This document shows, one piece after another, positions 9,900 to 18,896 of a stretch of 64,000 nt of DNA. Under the pieces are notes generated by a model. It worked only from the letters and a program-made list of their open reading frames with translations, did no database searches and was not told where the DNA came from. Position numbers and translations under genes: made by a program. This DNA is from Vicinamibacteria bacterium (lineage in GTDB: Bacteria > Acidobacteriota > Vicinamibacteria > Vicinamibacterales > UBA8438), in the NCBI GenBank assembly GCA_022820825.1, contig JAJEEU010000057.1:23910-87909 (forward strand), written 5' to 3'. Numbering within the stretch: position 1 is the stretch's first letter; each line of letters starts with the position of its first letter.

Positions 9900-10484
9900 C
9901 TACCCCGCATTCCCGTCGACGCGTAAGCGGGTCAGCCGCAGCGTCTTGATATGCCATTGCCCGTCGATGCGCTCGTACGTCTCGTGGTAGTGCCCCCACC
10001 CCTGCAAGACCTGACCGCCGCCGTCCGGCAGGCTCAACAGGTCCTCCATTGCCCACACGCCGCGCGCCGTGGTCGGCGAGGTGAGCTCGATCTCCGGCGT
10101 GTGCCCATGGTGAACGGTCACGAGGGTTTCTATGGAGGGGCGGACGAACGCGACGATCTCGGCCGCGCCCACGACCGGGTTGTCCGGTGTGCCGGGACCA
10201 TCTCCCTCGAGCGACACGACCAACTCAGCGTCCGGCGCGAACACGGCCTGCCAACTGTCCCAGTCCTTCCCGTCGATATGGCGGAAGTAGCGGGCCTTCA
10301 GTTGCTTGATCTCTTCAATCGCGTGGTAGCGCTCAAGGTCCGTGATTCCGGCGTCCGGCGACTCGGCCGCGGCTTCGGCGACGGGCCGGGTATCGGCCCC
10401 GGGACCACACGCCGCCCCGGCCAGGACCGCCGCGCACACCAGGGGCCCGACAATGGCAACGGTGCTCTCGAATCGTTCATGCAT
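9900..10484 (-). CDS. Exported SnoaL/NTF2-like protein, possible lipoprotein
   Basis: This 194-residue protein has a hydrophobic N-terminus ending LAGAAC near residue 26, a plausible but imperfect lipobox. The mature part is an NTF2-like domain: HAIEEIKQLKARYFRHIDGK, WDSWQAVFAPDAELVV, VGAAEIVAFVRP, TVHHGHTPEIEL, ARGVWAMEDLL and a final GHYHETYERIDGQWHIKTL strand. A GGGAG site precedes the ATG. The pattern resembles SnoaL_4-type proteins annotated near aromatic or terpenoid catabolism. It is distinct in sequence from the NTF2-like protein at 7876-8397. Confidence 0.82.
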   Translation of the reverse strand: MHERFESTVAIVGPLVCAAVLAGAACGPGADTRPVAEAAAESPDAGITDLERYHAIEEIKQLKARYFRHIDGKDWDSWQAVFAPDAELVVSLEGDGPGTPDNPVVGAAEIVAFVRPSIETLVTVHHGHTPEIELTSPTTARGVWAMEDLLSLPDGGGQVLQGWGHYHETYERIDGQWHIKTLRLTRLRVDGNAG

Positions 10485-10562
10485 GACACGCTCCCTTCAC
10501 AGGCCGTCCCGGCCACTTTCGTCCGTCGAGTGCAGCGGGACCGTTGCCATGGGCCGCCAGGG

Positions 10563-11045
10563 CTACTGCATCGCCGCGATAGCAGCGTTGGCCGCGTCTT
10601 CGTCCTGTTGCCCGGTGGCGCCGCTGCAGCCGATGGCGCCCGCCGACTGCCCATCCTTCATGATGGGAACAGCTCCCTGAATGAACAACATCGGGCCTCC
10701 TTCGACCACGTCGGCGAGACCGAGCTCGCCGACGCGGGCCAGGTTGCCGGACGGAGCCCTGAACGCCGCCGAGGCCCGCGCCTTGCCGGCCGCAACGTCG
10801 GCCGTGAAGTAGCTCGCGCTGTCCATCCGCGCCAACGCCACGAGCGCGCCCCGCGAGTCGACCACCGCACAGGTGAGGCCGACCCCCATCTCGTTCGCCG
10901 CCTGCTCGGCCGCAGCCAGCGCGCGTTGAGCCTGAGCCAGTGAGGGCCCCATCACCGCCGGGGCCTGTGCGCCGGCGACCCCGGCCATCAGCATGAAACA
11001 CAGCGCCACGCTCGGAACGACAACGTTTCGATCGATTCTCCTCAT
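10563..11045 (-). CDS. Secreted GlcG/HbpS-family haem-binding protein
   Basis: This 160-residue protein has a signal peptide ending near residue 28 (GVAGAQ). The HbpS/GlcG signature is clear: LAQAQRALAAAEQAANEMG, CAVVDSRGALVALARMDSA, KARASAAFRAPSGNL, PMLFIQGAVPIMKDGQSAGA and IGCSGATGQQDEDAANAA. Characterised relatives bind haem or extracellular cofactors, often act as octameric sensors or storage proteins, and are frequent beside periplasmic oxidases. A GAGGAG site lies 6 bases before the ATG. It lies 60 bases downstream of the esterase gene and 78 bases upstream of an NTF2-like gene on the same strand. Confidence 0.88.
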   Translation of the reverse strand: MRRIDRNVVVPSVALCFMLMAGVAGAQAPAVMGPSLAQAQRALAAAEQAANEMGVGLTCAVVDSRGALVALARMDSASYFTADVAAGKARASAAFRAPSGNLARVGELGLADVVEGGPMLFIQGAVPIMKDGQSAGAIGCSGATGQQDEDAANAAIAAMQ

Positions 11046-11105
11046 CGGTTCTCCTCTTCGTTGATACCAGCCCTATGCGAAAGATTACCGCTACTCGAAC
11101 CAGCG

Positions 11106-12659
11106 CTAGCGTTCGTTCTTCCAGATGCTCAGCGTTTCGAGCGGAGCGGACCCGTAGGTTTCCAGGCCAAAGACCATCATGGCAGGGTCTTCGGACGTGT
11201 ACGGCTGCCACGTGGGGATGCCCTCGTGGTTCGGATCACCGTCTTCGGCGAAGCTCGTCCACGCGGTCGTGAACTGTCCGGCCACGGCATCGGTGACGGC
11301 CGTTTCGCCGTAACCGGTCGCAGCGCCGGGCGAGATAACGTCCGCATCCACGAACCACAGGTAGGCCGGATTGCCGCCGGCCCCGGCCTTCGCCTCGGCC
11401 AACCGCAGATGCGGCAGATGCCAGTAGCGATCTCTGGTAATGCGATGCAGGAGGCTCGACGGAGAGGCGCCCCGCATCGTCTCTTCATAGGCCTCAACGA
11501 TGTCGTTCGTCGCGTCTCCGAGATAGGGATTCAGGGTCGCGACCAGTTGCTCCCGCGTCAGCCACCCCCAGGGCTGCGACCGTTGGTCACCCGTGAACCA
11601 GTGCTCCATCCGGGACGTGCCGAGCATCAGATCGACATCAGCCGACGCCCCGTTGGTGATCGCATCGATCGGGAATTGCGGCAGGGTTTCGCCATCGATA
11701 ACCGGCAGCAGCAGGTCGTAATGTGTCCAGGGTATGGGACCGGCGGACGGATCCGGGCCGAAGGCTTGCAGCACCTCATCGTGAGCCGCAAGCAGAGCGT
11801 CCATCGGCATGTTTTGCAATGCCTCGATGTCGCCCGGCTCGATGTCGAGCTTCTCGAGAATGGCGGCGCTTCTCTCGCGAGCGGATTGCAGGGTGTTGCG
11901 CTTCCAGAGATCGTGCCCGCCGATCACGATAGCGTGCTGGAACATGCCGTCGAACACCGGCATGGCCATCGCGTGGAGCGTCTTCGCGCCGCCGCCCGAC
12001 GCGCCGAGGATCGTGATGTTGTCGGGGTCGCCGCCGAAGTTGGCGATGTTCTCTCGCACCCACTGCAGCGCCATGTGCAGATCAAGCATGCCGTTGTTGC
12101 CCGAACGGGCGTACTTCGGGCCGAACGAGTCGTCGAGCGAGAGATGTCCGAACACGTTCAACCGGTTGTTGGTGCTGACCACTACCGCGTCGGCAAGCGC
12201 CGCGAACGACGAACCGTCGGCCATGTTGCCCGAGCCCGACCGCCAGGCGCCGCCATGGAAGTTGACGAAGACCGGCCGACGACCGGAAAGACCGGACGTC
12301 CACACGTTCGTGAACAGGCAGTCCTCGCTCACGATACGCGGCGCCGCGGGATCGAAAAACTCGCCATTGCCGGTCTGAGGACACTTGGCGCCGAACTCGG
12401 CTGCGTTCAGGACGCCGTCCCAGGGCTCACGCTCCTGGGGCGGCAGGAACCGGTTTTCGCCGCCCGTGTCGGCCGCGTAGGGAATCCCCCGAAACGCCAG
12501 GACACCCTCATCGTTCACGATTCCCCGAACCTGGCCGCTCGTGGTGTTCGCAACAGGCCCATCGGTCTGCGCCAGGGCCGCGGGAGCGACCAGCAAAGCC
12601 GTTGCGGCGCCAGCCAACGCCGCACGCAGCACGACCACACTTTGCCTTGCGAGACTCAC
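11106..12659 (-). CDS. Secreted type B carboxylesterase
   Basis: I place the start at a GTG (12657-12659) because GGAGG lies 5 bases upstream and a good signal peptide follows immediately (ALLVAPAALAQ). ATGs further upstream have no such site. The product is 517 residues. Type B carboxylesterase features are present: GIPYAADTGGENRFLPP, the EDCLFTNVW segment, the oxyanion loop NFHGGAWRSGSG, the nucleophile elbow ILGASGGGAKT (Ser in GxSxG) and a C-terminal FAEDGDPNHEGIPTW. It should hydrolyse carboxylic esters in the periplasm or outside. It heads the six-gene minus-strand run and is divergent from the SDR at 12753. Confidence 0.9.
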   Translation of the reverse strand: MSLARQSVVVLRAALAGAATALLVAPAALAQTDGPVANTTSGQVRGIVNDEGVLAFRGIPYAADTGGENRFLPPQEREPWDGVLNAAEFGAKCPQTGNGEFFDPAAPRIVSEDCLFTNVWTSGLSGRRPVFVNFHGGAWRSGSGNMADGSSFAALADAVVVSTNNRLNVFGHLSLDDSFGPKYARSGNNGMLDLHMALQWVRENIANFGGDPDNITILGASGGGAKTLHAMAMPVFDGMFQHAIVIGGHDLWKRNTLQSARERSAAILEKLDIEPGDIEALQNMPMDALLAAHDEVLQAFGPDPSAGPIPWTHYDLLLPVIDGETLPQFPIDAITNGASADVDLMLGTSRMEHWFTGDQRSQPWGWLTREQLVATLNPYLGDATNDIVEAYEETMRGASPSSLLHRITRDRYWHLPHLRLAEAKAGAGGNPAYLWFVDADVISPGAATGYGETAVTDAVAGQFTTAWTSFAEDGDPNHEGIPTWQPYTSEDPAMMVFGLETYGSAPLETLSIWKNER

Positions 12660-12752
12660 GTGATCCTCCCTCCAGAACGCGACGGCCGCCGGGAACATCG
12701 ACAGCGATGACATGGATGATACCCTCATGGCCGAACTGGAGAATCAGTAGAA

Positions 12753-13718
12753 GTGGCTTCGATCGGCAAGCAAGTGGGCCTGGTGCTCAGTACCTTCATT
12801 CCGCAACGAAGGACGCCGGACCCTCGCCACGCAATACCGGCGTCGGACAAGGACCTCTCCGGGAAGACTGTCGTCTTCACCGGGGGAACGGACGGGATGG
12901 GCCGCGTCGCCGTCGAGATGCTCTCCAACATGGGCGCCCGCGTCGTCCTGCTTGGACGCAACGAGGCCAAGGGCATGGCGGTCGCACGGGAAATCGCCGC
13001 GGCGGAGGGACGAGGGAGCGTGGAATTCCAGAGCTGCGACCTCGCGTCGATGGCGAGCGTTCGCGCCTGCGCGGAGCGTGTGCTGACCGACCACAGCCGG
13101 ATCGACGTTCTCGTCAACTGCGCCGGCGCGAATGTCGCCGAGCGAATCGTGACCGAGGAGGGCTTCGAGACCGTCTGGGCGATCAACTACCTGGGACCGT
13201 TTCTCCTCACCACCCTTCTGCTGGAACGACTGAAGAGCTCTGCACCGGCTCGCATCGTCAATCTGTCGTCCGACACGGAGTCCCTGGGCCACATCGATTT
13301 CGACGATCTGCAGATGGAGCACGATTTCAGCACGTTGAAGGCCTATCCGCAAGCGAAGCTCGCTCTGAACGCATTCACGATCGACCTGGCCCGGAGACTC
13401 GAGGGCACCGGCGTCACGGTGAACTGCCTGAACCCCGGCTTCATCAGCTCGAATCTCCTGCGAGACATGAAGGGGGTTCAGGGACTTTTTCGCTACGTCA
13501 TGCGGGTGTTCGCATCTCCGCCCGAAGTGGGTGCGGACCGCATCGTGAGACTGGCCGTATCGTCCGAGTACCAGGGCGTCACCGGAACCTATGTGAGCGA
13601 GGACGCCATTGCGGTTCCAAACCCGGAAGCGCTGGACCCCGCGGTGCGGGAGAAGCTCATGCAGGTCAGCGAATCCGCCGTGTCACGGTTCTCACTGGCG
13701 AGTCGATCCGCCATGTGA
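12753..13718 (+). CDS. SDR-family oxidoreductase (retinol dehydrogenase-like)
   Basis: This 321-residue protein starts at GTG with a rather distant GGAG. It has a classical SDR nucleotide-binding motif TGGTDGMG, an NCAGAN motif, the catalytic Ser in NLSSDT and the YPQAK (YxxxK) pair. There is no signal peptide, so it acts in the cytoplasm with NAD(P)H. Its layout is that of retinol dehydrogenase/WWOX-like SDRs, which reduce ketones or aldehydes or oxidise secondary alcohols. It is divergent from the esterase gene with 93 bases between the starts. Substrate not predictable. Confidence 0.88.
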   Translation: MASIGKQVGLVLSTFIPQRRTPDPRHAIPASDKDLSGKTVVFTGGTDGMGRVAVEMLSNMGARVVLLGRNEAKGMAVAREIAAAEGRGSVEFQSCDLASMASVRACAERVLTDHSRIDVLVNCAGANVAERIVTEEGFETVWAINYLGPFLLTTLLLERLKSSAPARIVNLSSDTESLGHIDFDDLQMEHDFSTLKAYPQAKLALNAFTIDLARRLEGTGVTVNCLNPGFISSNLLRDMKGVQGLFRYVMRVFASPPEVGADRIVRLAVSSEYQGVTGTYVSEDAIAVPNPEALDPAVREKLMQVSESAVSRFSLASRSAM

Positions 13719-13782
13719 ACGTCTCAGCGAGCGTCCTGAGCGCACCTTCTTGCGCGGCAAGACCGGCCGGCGCGGCGGATTG

Positions 13783-14733
13783 CTACCGGCCCTCAAGCTC
13801 GGCCATGGCGACGGCGAGCCTGCGGCCGATCTCGACCAGGCCTGCGGTGTCGTAGTGAATCGCGTCAGATCTGTATGACAGGCCCTCGGACGCCACGAGC
13901 GCCGCGTTCCCGTCTTCCTCGACGAATGCTCGTTGACCGGCGACGATAATCGGCCCGTTCTTCCAGACTCCCCCGTCGGGCCCGGGTTCGTAGCCGTAGT
14001 CCTCGGCAAACAGTCGCGCGACGACCTCGGGCATGCGTGAATCGCCCACCACGCTGACCACCACCGGCAGGTCGTCTACGCGTAGCGCCGCCCGCGCCAG
14101 ATTCATGAACTGTGTCAGATTGGCTCCGTAACGCCGCGCTGCAGCTTCGCTGCCGATGCCGGACTCGGTTCCGCCATGCACCCACACGATACCGGCGGGC
14201 ACGAGGGTATCGTCCACGCCGTCGCCATCAATGTCCCGCACCGCCGTCGCGTGGCGGACAGCGGCCAGGAAGTGGTCGTAGATGTTGATGCCTTGACCGG
14301 GGCCCTCGCCCTCGTTGTAATCGTGAGCCCACGACCCGAATTGAAATGCCGCTTCCACGTCCAGCGCCGAGCCGCCGCGCGCGACCTTGAGCAGCGCGAT
14401 GTTTTCATTCGGATGTCGCTTGAGGATCTCCCGGCCGAAGCCGATCTCGGGCCCGAAGCTCCCACCCCGGCCCGGGTCGAGGACTTCCCACCGGCCGCGC
14501 CCGTTGACGGGCGCCACGCCGTCGGGGCCGGTCGCGCCTTCGTAAATCATGACGCCCGCCACCGGCTGCCGTGTCTCTTCAGGCAGCTCATCAACCTGGC
14601 CGCCGCCAACCATGTTCGACTGCCCGCCGAGATAGTAGAGCCGGTAGACGTTCGCCTCAACGGCCGCTGCCGACACCAATTGGGCCAGCGCAAGCACCCC
14701 GATGCCGAGCCAGCGAGTATTTCGACTTGCCAT
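13783..14733 (-). CDS. Secreted SASA-type carbohydrate acetylesterase
   Basis: The chosen ATG at 14731-14733 follows GGAGG by 7 bases; a further upstream ATG lacks a site and would spoil the signal peptide. The 316-residue product has a signal peptide ending near residue 26, then the SGNH/SASA block LGGQSNMVGGG (catalytic Ser), ARGGSALDV, VHGGTESG and the C-terminal DAIHYD (Asp and His of the triad). Such proteins remove acetyl groups from sialic acid or plant-type glycans. It follows the B gene by 40 bases, so it is probably the last gene of the A-B operon upstream. Confidence 0.85.
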   Translation of the reverse strand: MASRNTRWLGIGVLALAQLVSAAAVEANVYRLYYLGGQSNMVGGGQVDELPEETRQPVAGVMIYEGATGPDGVAPVNGRGRWEVLDPGRGGSFGPEIGFGREILKRHPNENIALLKVARGGSALDVEAAFQFGSWAHDYNEGEGPGQGINIYDHFLAAVRHATAVRDIDGDGVDDTLVPAGIVWVHGGTESGIGSEAAARRYGANLTQFMNLARAALRVDDLPVVVSVVGDSRMPEVVARLFAEDYGYEPGPDGGVWKNGPIIVAGQRAFVEEDGNAALVASEGLSYRSDAIHYDTAGLVEIGRRLAVAMAELEGR

Positions 14734-14773
14734 GACTTGTCCTCCGTCCCTGCCCTCGCCAGCGGTCAACCCA

Positions 14774-15643
14774 TCACCGCGCGCTGCCGGTCACGGTGAC
14801 CGGGACGTAGCCGTTGGTCCAGCAGCAGTGGAACTCGAAGTCCTCGACGGGGTCGTCGATGCCCTGCACTCGGAGGATGTAGTCGCCGGGCCGCTCGAAC
14901 GTCGCCGTGACCGTGGCCCGGGCCTGGGCCGGATCGACCCACAGCTCCGGCGCGCTGATGGCAACCGCGCCCGGTCCCTGGTGCTTCGTCCAGCCCAGCC
15001 AGCTCCGCGCGCCCCCGTGCTCGGCCCACACCGTCAGCTCGAGCGGCTGCCCCACCGCGACCGTCCGCCGGGCTGCGGTGTGTCCGGATCGGCCCCGGAA
15101 GCGCGTCCCGTTGTCTTCGAAACGCAGGGTCGGCGCCGACTCGCCCCGGCCGTCGGAATCGGGCTCGTCCAGCACGTAGTCGGGATGCAGGTGGCCGGGC
15201 GTGGACGCCCGCGCCGAGCCGCGCTCGATCGTCCACACGACCTGCTGCCGCCGGCCGAACCCGCGCGGCACCGTCACGGTGAAGACGCAGTAGTAGCGCC
15301 GATACGGCGTCTCCGGCACCGGATCGAAACGAGTCGGCTGCCCGCCGTCGAACTCCGCCGGCTCGATGACGTTGGCGGGACCGAGCGGGATGTCGACCGC
15401 TTCCTCGGTGTTGAGGCTGTAGTAGCCGAAGCAGATGTCGGACGAGCCGTCCGCGTTCCGATACCAGCCGTCGAAAATCGGCACGATGCCCTGCCCGCGC
15501 GGACGCAGCGTCTGCTCGTCGAACGGGCGGTTCTCGAGGGGGATTGCCTGCCCGGCCGCGGTTCCCGCGCTCCCGGTGAGCAGTCCGAGAATCCCCAGGC
15601 CGATCAGGCGCCGCCAGCCGCGTAAATCGAGCTCCCCATTCAT
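14774..15643 (-). CDS. Secreted B-family beta-rich partner of the copper monooxygenase
   Basis: This 289-residue protein starts at an ATG overlapping the TGA of the upstream A gene (ATGA); a longer frame was rejected. It has a signal peptide ending near residue 30 (GTAAGQ). It is one of five B proteins in the window. Family blocks are IVPIFDGWYRNADGS, CFGYYSLN, IPLGPANVIEP, GQPTRFDP, a VVWTIERG segment, HPDYVLDE, VGQPLELTVWAE and a C-terminal Ig-like strand pair ending FERPGDYILRVQG. I know no family with a function. Tight coupling to a PHM-like gene here, and adjacency at three other loci, suggests it binds or presents the monooxygenase or its substrate. This copy has two adjacent cysteines (HCCW) that the others lack. 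Confidence 0.75.
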   Translation of the reverse strand: MNGELDLRGWRRLIGLGILGLLTGSAGTAAGQAIPLENRPFDEQTLRPRGQGIVPIFDGWYRNADGSSDICFGYYSLNTEEAVDIPLGPANVIEPAEFDGGQPTRFDPVPETPYRRYYCVFTVTVPRGFGRRQQVVWTIERGSARASTPGHLHPDYVLDEPDSDGRGESAPTLRFEDNGTRFRGRSGHTAARRTVAVGQPLELTVWAEHGGARSWLGWTKHQGPGAVAISAPELWVDPAQARATVTATFERPGDYILRVQGIDDPVEDFEFHCCWTNGYVPVTVTGSAR

Positions 15644-16956
15644 CGCTCGGCCAGCAGCATCTGGTACTGCTCTTCCACGAGATACGAGATGCCGACCCAC
15701 ATGTGCGACATCTCGTCCACCCCGCGCCGCCCGAAGACGACCCACTGGTTCGGGTCGGGGTTGATCTCGTTGGCCGCCGTATTGTCGAAGACCGACGTGA
15801 AGAGCAGCGTCGTCCCCTGCGGCAGGAGCGGCTGCGCCCCTTCCTCGATGAGATAGGTGATCTGCCAGTTGTGGCGGTAGTTGTCGATCTTGCCGAGCAT
15901 CTCGCGCCGGCCGTCCGGGTAGAGCGCCTCGATCGACATCTCCTTGCCGCGGGTGTGCATGTGCGGCCGGAAGCTCTGGATCAGCGCGGGGCGGTCGAGC
16001 GTGTGGATCCCCTGGATCACCTTGTAGCTGTTGGGCGGGATGAGGATGTCGCCGCCGCGGGGCATGCCGCCCATGCGGTCCACGCGGAAGAGCACCTCGC
16101 CGGCCGTCTCGATGCGCGGCGTCACGCCCTCGGGATGGAACCAGAGGCCGACTTCGACAACGTCGTCAGGGACCGCCTCCGTCGTGGCGAACGGCGCATA
16201 GTGCAGGTTCCAGCGCACGACGGCCTCGCCCGCCGGGAGCAGCATGCCGACGTCCTGCGGAAAGATCTCGTAGCTCTTGCCCACCCCGTAGTGCGCGATG
16301 GGCAACTCTCGCCCGTCGCCGCCAGTCGTCCGGTAGTACGCGTGGCCATGGTGGACCACCTTCATGCCGCCGGGGTACGACGGCTTGAACTCGTAGGCCT
16401 GGATCCAGCGCGGCTCGTCGATCCCGTCGACCCGGACCGACGGCCCCCACCACTGGTCCTGGCCGTTGGCCTGGACGTCGTAGGGCGTGGAGCGGACGAT
16501 CAGGTCGGGCGGACGCTGCAACTCGGCCTCGAGCTGCCATGCGCCTCCCTTGCGAAAGACCGGCGGCGGCGGCGGATCGCCCGGACCGCGGGGCGCCCCG
16601 GCATCCACCCAGCGCGCGATCGTCGCGATCTGCTCGTCGCTGAGCGAGACGTCGTTCTTGTAGGCCTGCACGCCGACGTTCCTGTCGACGTGCCACGGCG
16701 GCATGAGGCGCTCCTGCACGCGCCGCTTGATCACGCCGGCGTAGCGCTTCGCCGTGTCGTAGTCGAGCAGCGACATCGGGGCGAAGGAGCCGGGCCGGTG
16801 GCACTCGACGCAGTGCTTCCACAGGATGGGCGCCACGTCCCCGGTGAACGTGACGTCCTCCCCCGCCGCCGGCGCCGCGGCGAGCATGCCGCCGGCAAGC
16901 AGCAGCCCCGCGAGCCGCACACGCCGCCCGGTACGATCAACCGTCCGTCGCGTCAT
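15640..16956 (-). CDS. Secreted cytochrome c-type II copper monooxygenase (A family, copy A1)
   Basis: This 438-residue protein has a signal peptide ending near residue 32, then a cytochrome c module with CVECH at 49-53 and a MPPWHVD segment. From about residue 150 it matches the fold of PHM/dopamine beta-monooxygenase. All ligands are visible: His202-His203 (VVHHGH) and His252 (NLHYAP) for the CuH site; His332, His334 (RPHMHTRGK) and Met416 (VDEMSHM) for the CuM site. Expected chemistry is O2-dependent hydroxylation with electrons probably delivered by the haem instead of ascorbate (inference). It is coupled to the B gene by an ATGA overlap and lies 96 bases after the epoxide hydrolase. GGGAGG precedes the ATG. 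Confidence 0.88.
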   Translation of the reverse strand: MTRRTVDRTGRRVRLAGLLLAGGMLAAAPAAGEDVTFTGDVAPILWKHCVECHRPGSFAPMSLLDYDTAKRYAGVIKRRVQERLMPPWHVDRNVGVQAYKNDVSLSDEQIATIARWVDAGAPRGPGDPPPPPVFRKGGAWQLEAELQRPPDLIVRSTPYDVQANGQDQWWGPSVRVDGIDEPRWIQAYEFKPSYPGGMKVVHHGHAYYRTTGGDGRELPIAHYGVGKSYEIFPQDVGMLLPAGEAVVRWNLHYAPFATTEAVPDDVVEVGLWFHPEGVTPRIETAGEVLFRVDRMGGMPRGGDILIPPNSYKVIQGIHTLDRPALIQSFRPHMHTRGKEMSIEALYPDGRREMLGKIDNYRHNWQITYLIEEGAQPLLPQGTTLLFTSVFDNTAANEINPDPNQWVVFGRRGVDEMSHMWVGISYLVEEQYQMLLAER

Positions 16957-17052
16957 GATCCCCTCCCAGGGAGCCGCGATTCACAGTGTCCCCGCTTCCG
17001 GCGCCGAACGCAAGCCCGGACGCTCGAGGCCGCGGGCAGGCGCCCGGACCCG

Positions 17053-18192
17053 TCAACGCATCTTCGCGAAGCAGGCGCGCAACTCGTTGACGAACGTGTC
17101 CGGCTGCTCGAACGCCGCGAAGTGTCCGCCCGTGTCCAGGACGTTGTAGTAGCGCAGGTCCTTGAAGCGCAGCTCCACCCAGCGCCGCGAGGCCCTGAAG
17201 ATCTCCTTCGGGAAGATGCTGGCGCCGGACGGCACGGTGACCGGGTCCAGCGGGACGCCGCGGAAGCTCTCCCAGTACAGCCGCGCCGACGAGGCTCCCG
17301 AGCCGGTCAGCCAGTAGAACATGACGTTGTCGAGCAGCTCGTCGCGCGTGAGGACGTTCTCCGGGTGGCCGTCGCAGTCCGTCCACTGGTAGAACTTCTC
17401 CACGATCCAGGCGGCCTGGCCGGCCGGCGAGTCGACCAGGCCATAACCCAGGGTCTGCGGGCGCGTGCTCTGCTGCTTGGAATAACCGGAGTCCCAATCC
17501 TGGTAGTACTTCTGCCCCGCCAGCGCATCGCGCTCCTGTTCGGTCGGCTCCGCCAGCATCTCCGGCGGCGGGAAGACGACCGGCATGTTGGTGTGCAGGC
17601 CGGCGCAGTGCGCCGTGTCCTGGATGCCGATGGACGTGGTGATCATCGAACCCCAGTCGCCGCCCTGCGCGAAGTAGCGCTCGTAGACGAGCCGCGCCAT
17701 CAGCTTGCTCCACGCGCCGGCGATGCGCCCGACGCCCCAGCCATGCTGCGCGGGCTTGTCGGAAAACCCGTAACCGGGGATGGCGGGAATCACCAGGTGG
17801 AAGGCGTCGGCGTCGGATCCGCCGTGGCTGGCGGGGTCGCTCAGCGGCCCGATGATCTTGAGGAACTCGACGATCGAGCCCGGCCAGCCGTGGGTAACCA
17901 CGAGCGGCGCGGCGCCCTCGACCGGCGAGCGCACGTGCAGGAAGTGGACGTCGATGCCGTCGATCTCCGTCTTGAACTGCGGAATGGCGTTCAGCCGCGC
18001 CTCCGTGGCGCGCCAGTCGTAGCCGTCGCGCCAGTATTCGCACAGCTCGCGGACGTAGGCGAGCGGTATGCCCTGGCTCCAGTCGTCGACCGTCTCGGCT
18101 TCCGGCCAGCGTGTGCGCGCCAGCCGCTCGCGCAGGTCGTCGAGGTCGGCCTGATCGATGTCGATGCGGAACGGTCGAATCTCGTTGCTCAT
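17053..18192 (-). CDS. Epoxide hydrolase family protein (alpha/beta hydrolase with EHN domain)
   Basis: The start at 18190-18192 follows GGGAG by 4 bases; upstream in-frame ATGs give an unlikely N-terminus. The 379-residue product has the epoxide hydrolase N-terminal domain (about 1-110), the oxyanion motif HGWPGS, the nucleophile in GGDWGS and the catalytic His in GGHFAAFEQP. There is no signal peptide, so it acts in the cytoplasm, opening epoxides to diols or hydrolysing related esters. The gene precedes the A1-B-SASA operon by 96 bases on the same strand and may be part of it, which would fit hydrolysis of an oxygenated product. Confidence 0.92.
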   Translation of the reverse strand: MSNEIRPFRIDIDQADLDDLRERLARTRWPEAETVDDWSQGIPLAYVRELCEYWRDGYDWRATEARLNAIPQFKTEIDGIDVHFLHVRSPVEGAAPLVVTHGWPGSIVEFLKIIGPLSDPASHGGSDADAFHLVIPAIPGYGFSDKPAQHGWGVGRIAGAWSKLMARLVYERYFAQGGDWGSMITTSIGIQDTAHCAGLHTNMPVVFPPPEMLAEPTEQERDALAGQKYYQDWDSGYSKQQSTRPQTLGYGLVDSPAGQAAWIVEKFYQWTDCDGHPENVLTRDELLDNVMFYWLTGSGASSARLYWESFRGVPLDPVTVPSGASIFPKEIFRASRRWVELRFKDLRYYNVLDTGGHFAAFEQPDTFVNELRACFAKMR

Positions 18193-18275
18193 GTTGCTCC
18201 CTTTCGGCGCGTATTCTGTCAGAAACCTGCGCCTGCCGGCTGGAATCGGTCGCAATGCGCGGTAGGATCGGAAGC

Positions 18276-18896
18276 ATGACGCAGGCAACAGATCGACCCA
18301 CAGGCGGGCTCACCGCCGCGCCCCTGGCGGCGCTGCTCGTGCTGCTACTCTCTTCGCCCGTACTGGCGCACACCGGCCAGGGCGTCGCCTCCGGGCTGCT
18401 GAGCGGGTTCCTGCACCCGCTGACCGGCATCGACCACCTGCTGGCCATGGTGGCGGTGGGCATCTGGGGCACGCAGCTCGGCCGGCCCGCGATCTGGCTG
18501 CTGCCGCTGACGTTTCCCCTCGTGATGTCCATCGGCGGCGTGCTGGGCGTGCGGGGCGCCCCGCTGCCGGCCGTGGAGTTCGCCATAGCCGGCTCGGCCG
18601 CCGCGCTGGGGTTGATGATCGTGCTGGCCGCCCGCCCGCCGATCGCCGTCGCCGCCGTGCTGGTCGGCGGGTTCGCCATCTTCCACGGCCACGCGCACGG
18701 CACCGAACTGCCCGGCGCTGCCGACCCGCTGGCGTACGGGGCCGGCTTCGTGCTGGTGACCGGCCTGCTCCACGCCGCGGGCATCGCCATCGGACTGGTC
18801 GACCGCTGGCCGGCCGGGGCGCTCGCCCTGCGCGGCGCGGGGGCGGTGATTGGAGCCGTGGGCGTCTACCTGCTGGTGAACCTGGCCGGCGCGTGA
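18276..18896 (+). CDS. HupE/UreJ-family membrane protein 1
   Basis: This 206-residue protein has a signal-like first helix ending VLAHTGQG, then the HupE/UreJ motif SGFLHPLTGIDHLLAM and a FHGHAHGTELPG segment, in a total of about six to seven hydrophobic helices. The motifs place histidines typical of nickel or cobalt permeases of this family. A start 21 bases upstream is also possible; neither has a strong ribosome site. Its TGA overlaps the start of a second, divergent HupE gene. No urease or hydrogenase genes are nearby, so the metal target is unclear. Confidence 0.85.
   Translation: MTQATDRPTGGLTAAPLAALLVLLLSSPVLAHTGQGVASGLLSGFLHPLTGIDHLLAMVAVGIWGTQLGRPAIWLLPLTFPLVMSIGGVLGVRGAPLPAVEFAIAGSAAALGLMIVLAARPPIAVAAVLVGGFAIFHGHAHGTELPGAADPLAYGAGFVLVTGLLHAAGIAIGLVDRWPAGALALRGAGAVIGAVGVYLLVNLAGA

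Noticed and set aside
15703..18279. An 858-codon plus-strand frame across A1 and the epoxide hydrolase
   Set aside because: It is antisense to two well-supported genes and has low-complexity Arg/Ala/Val composition.
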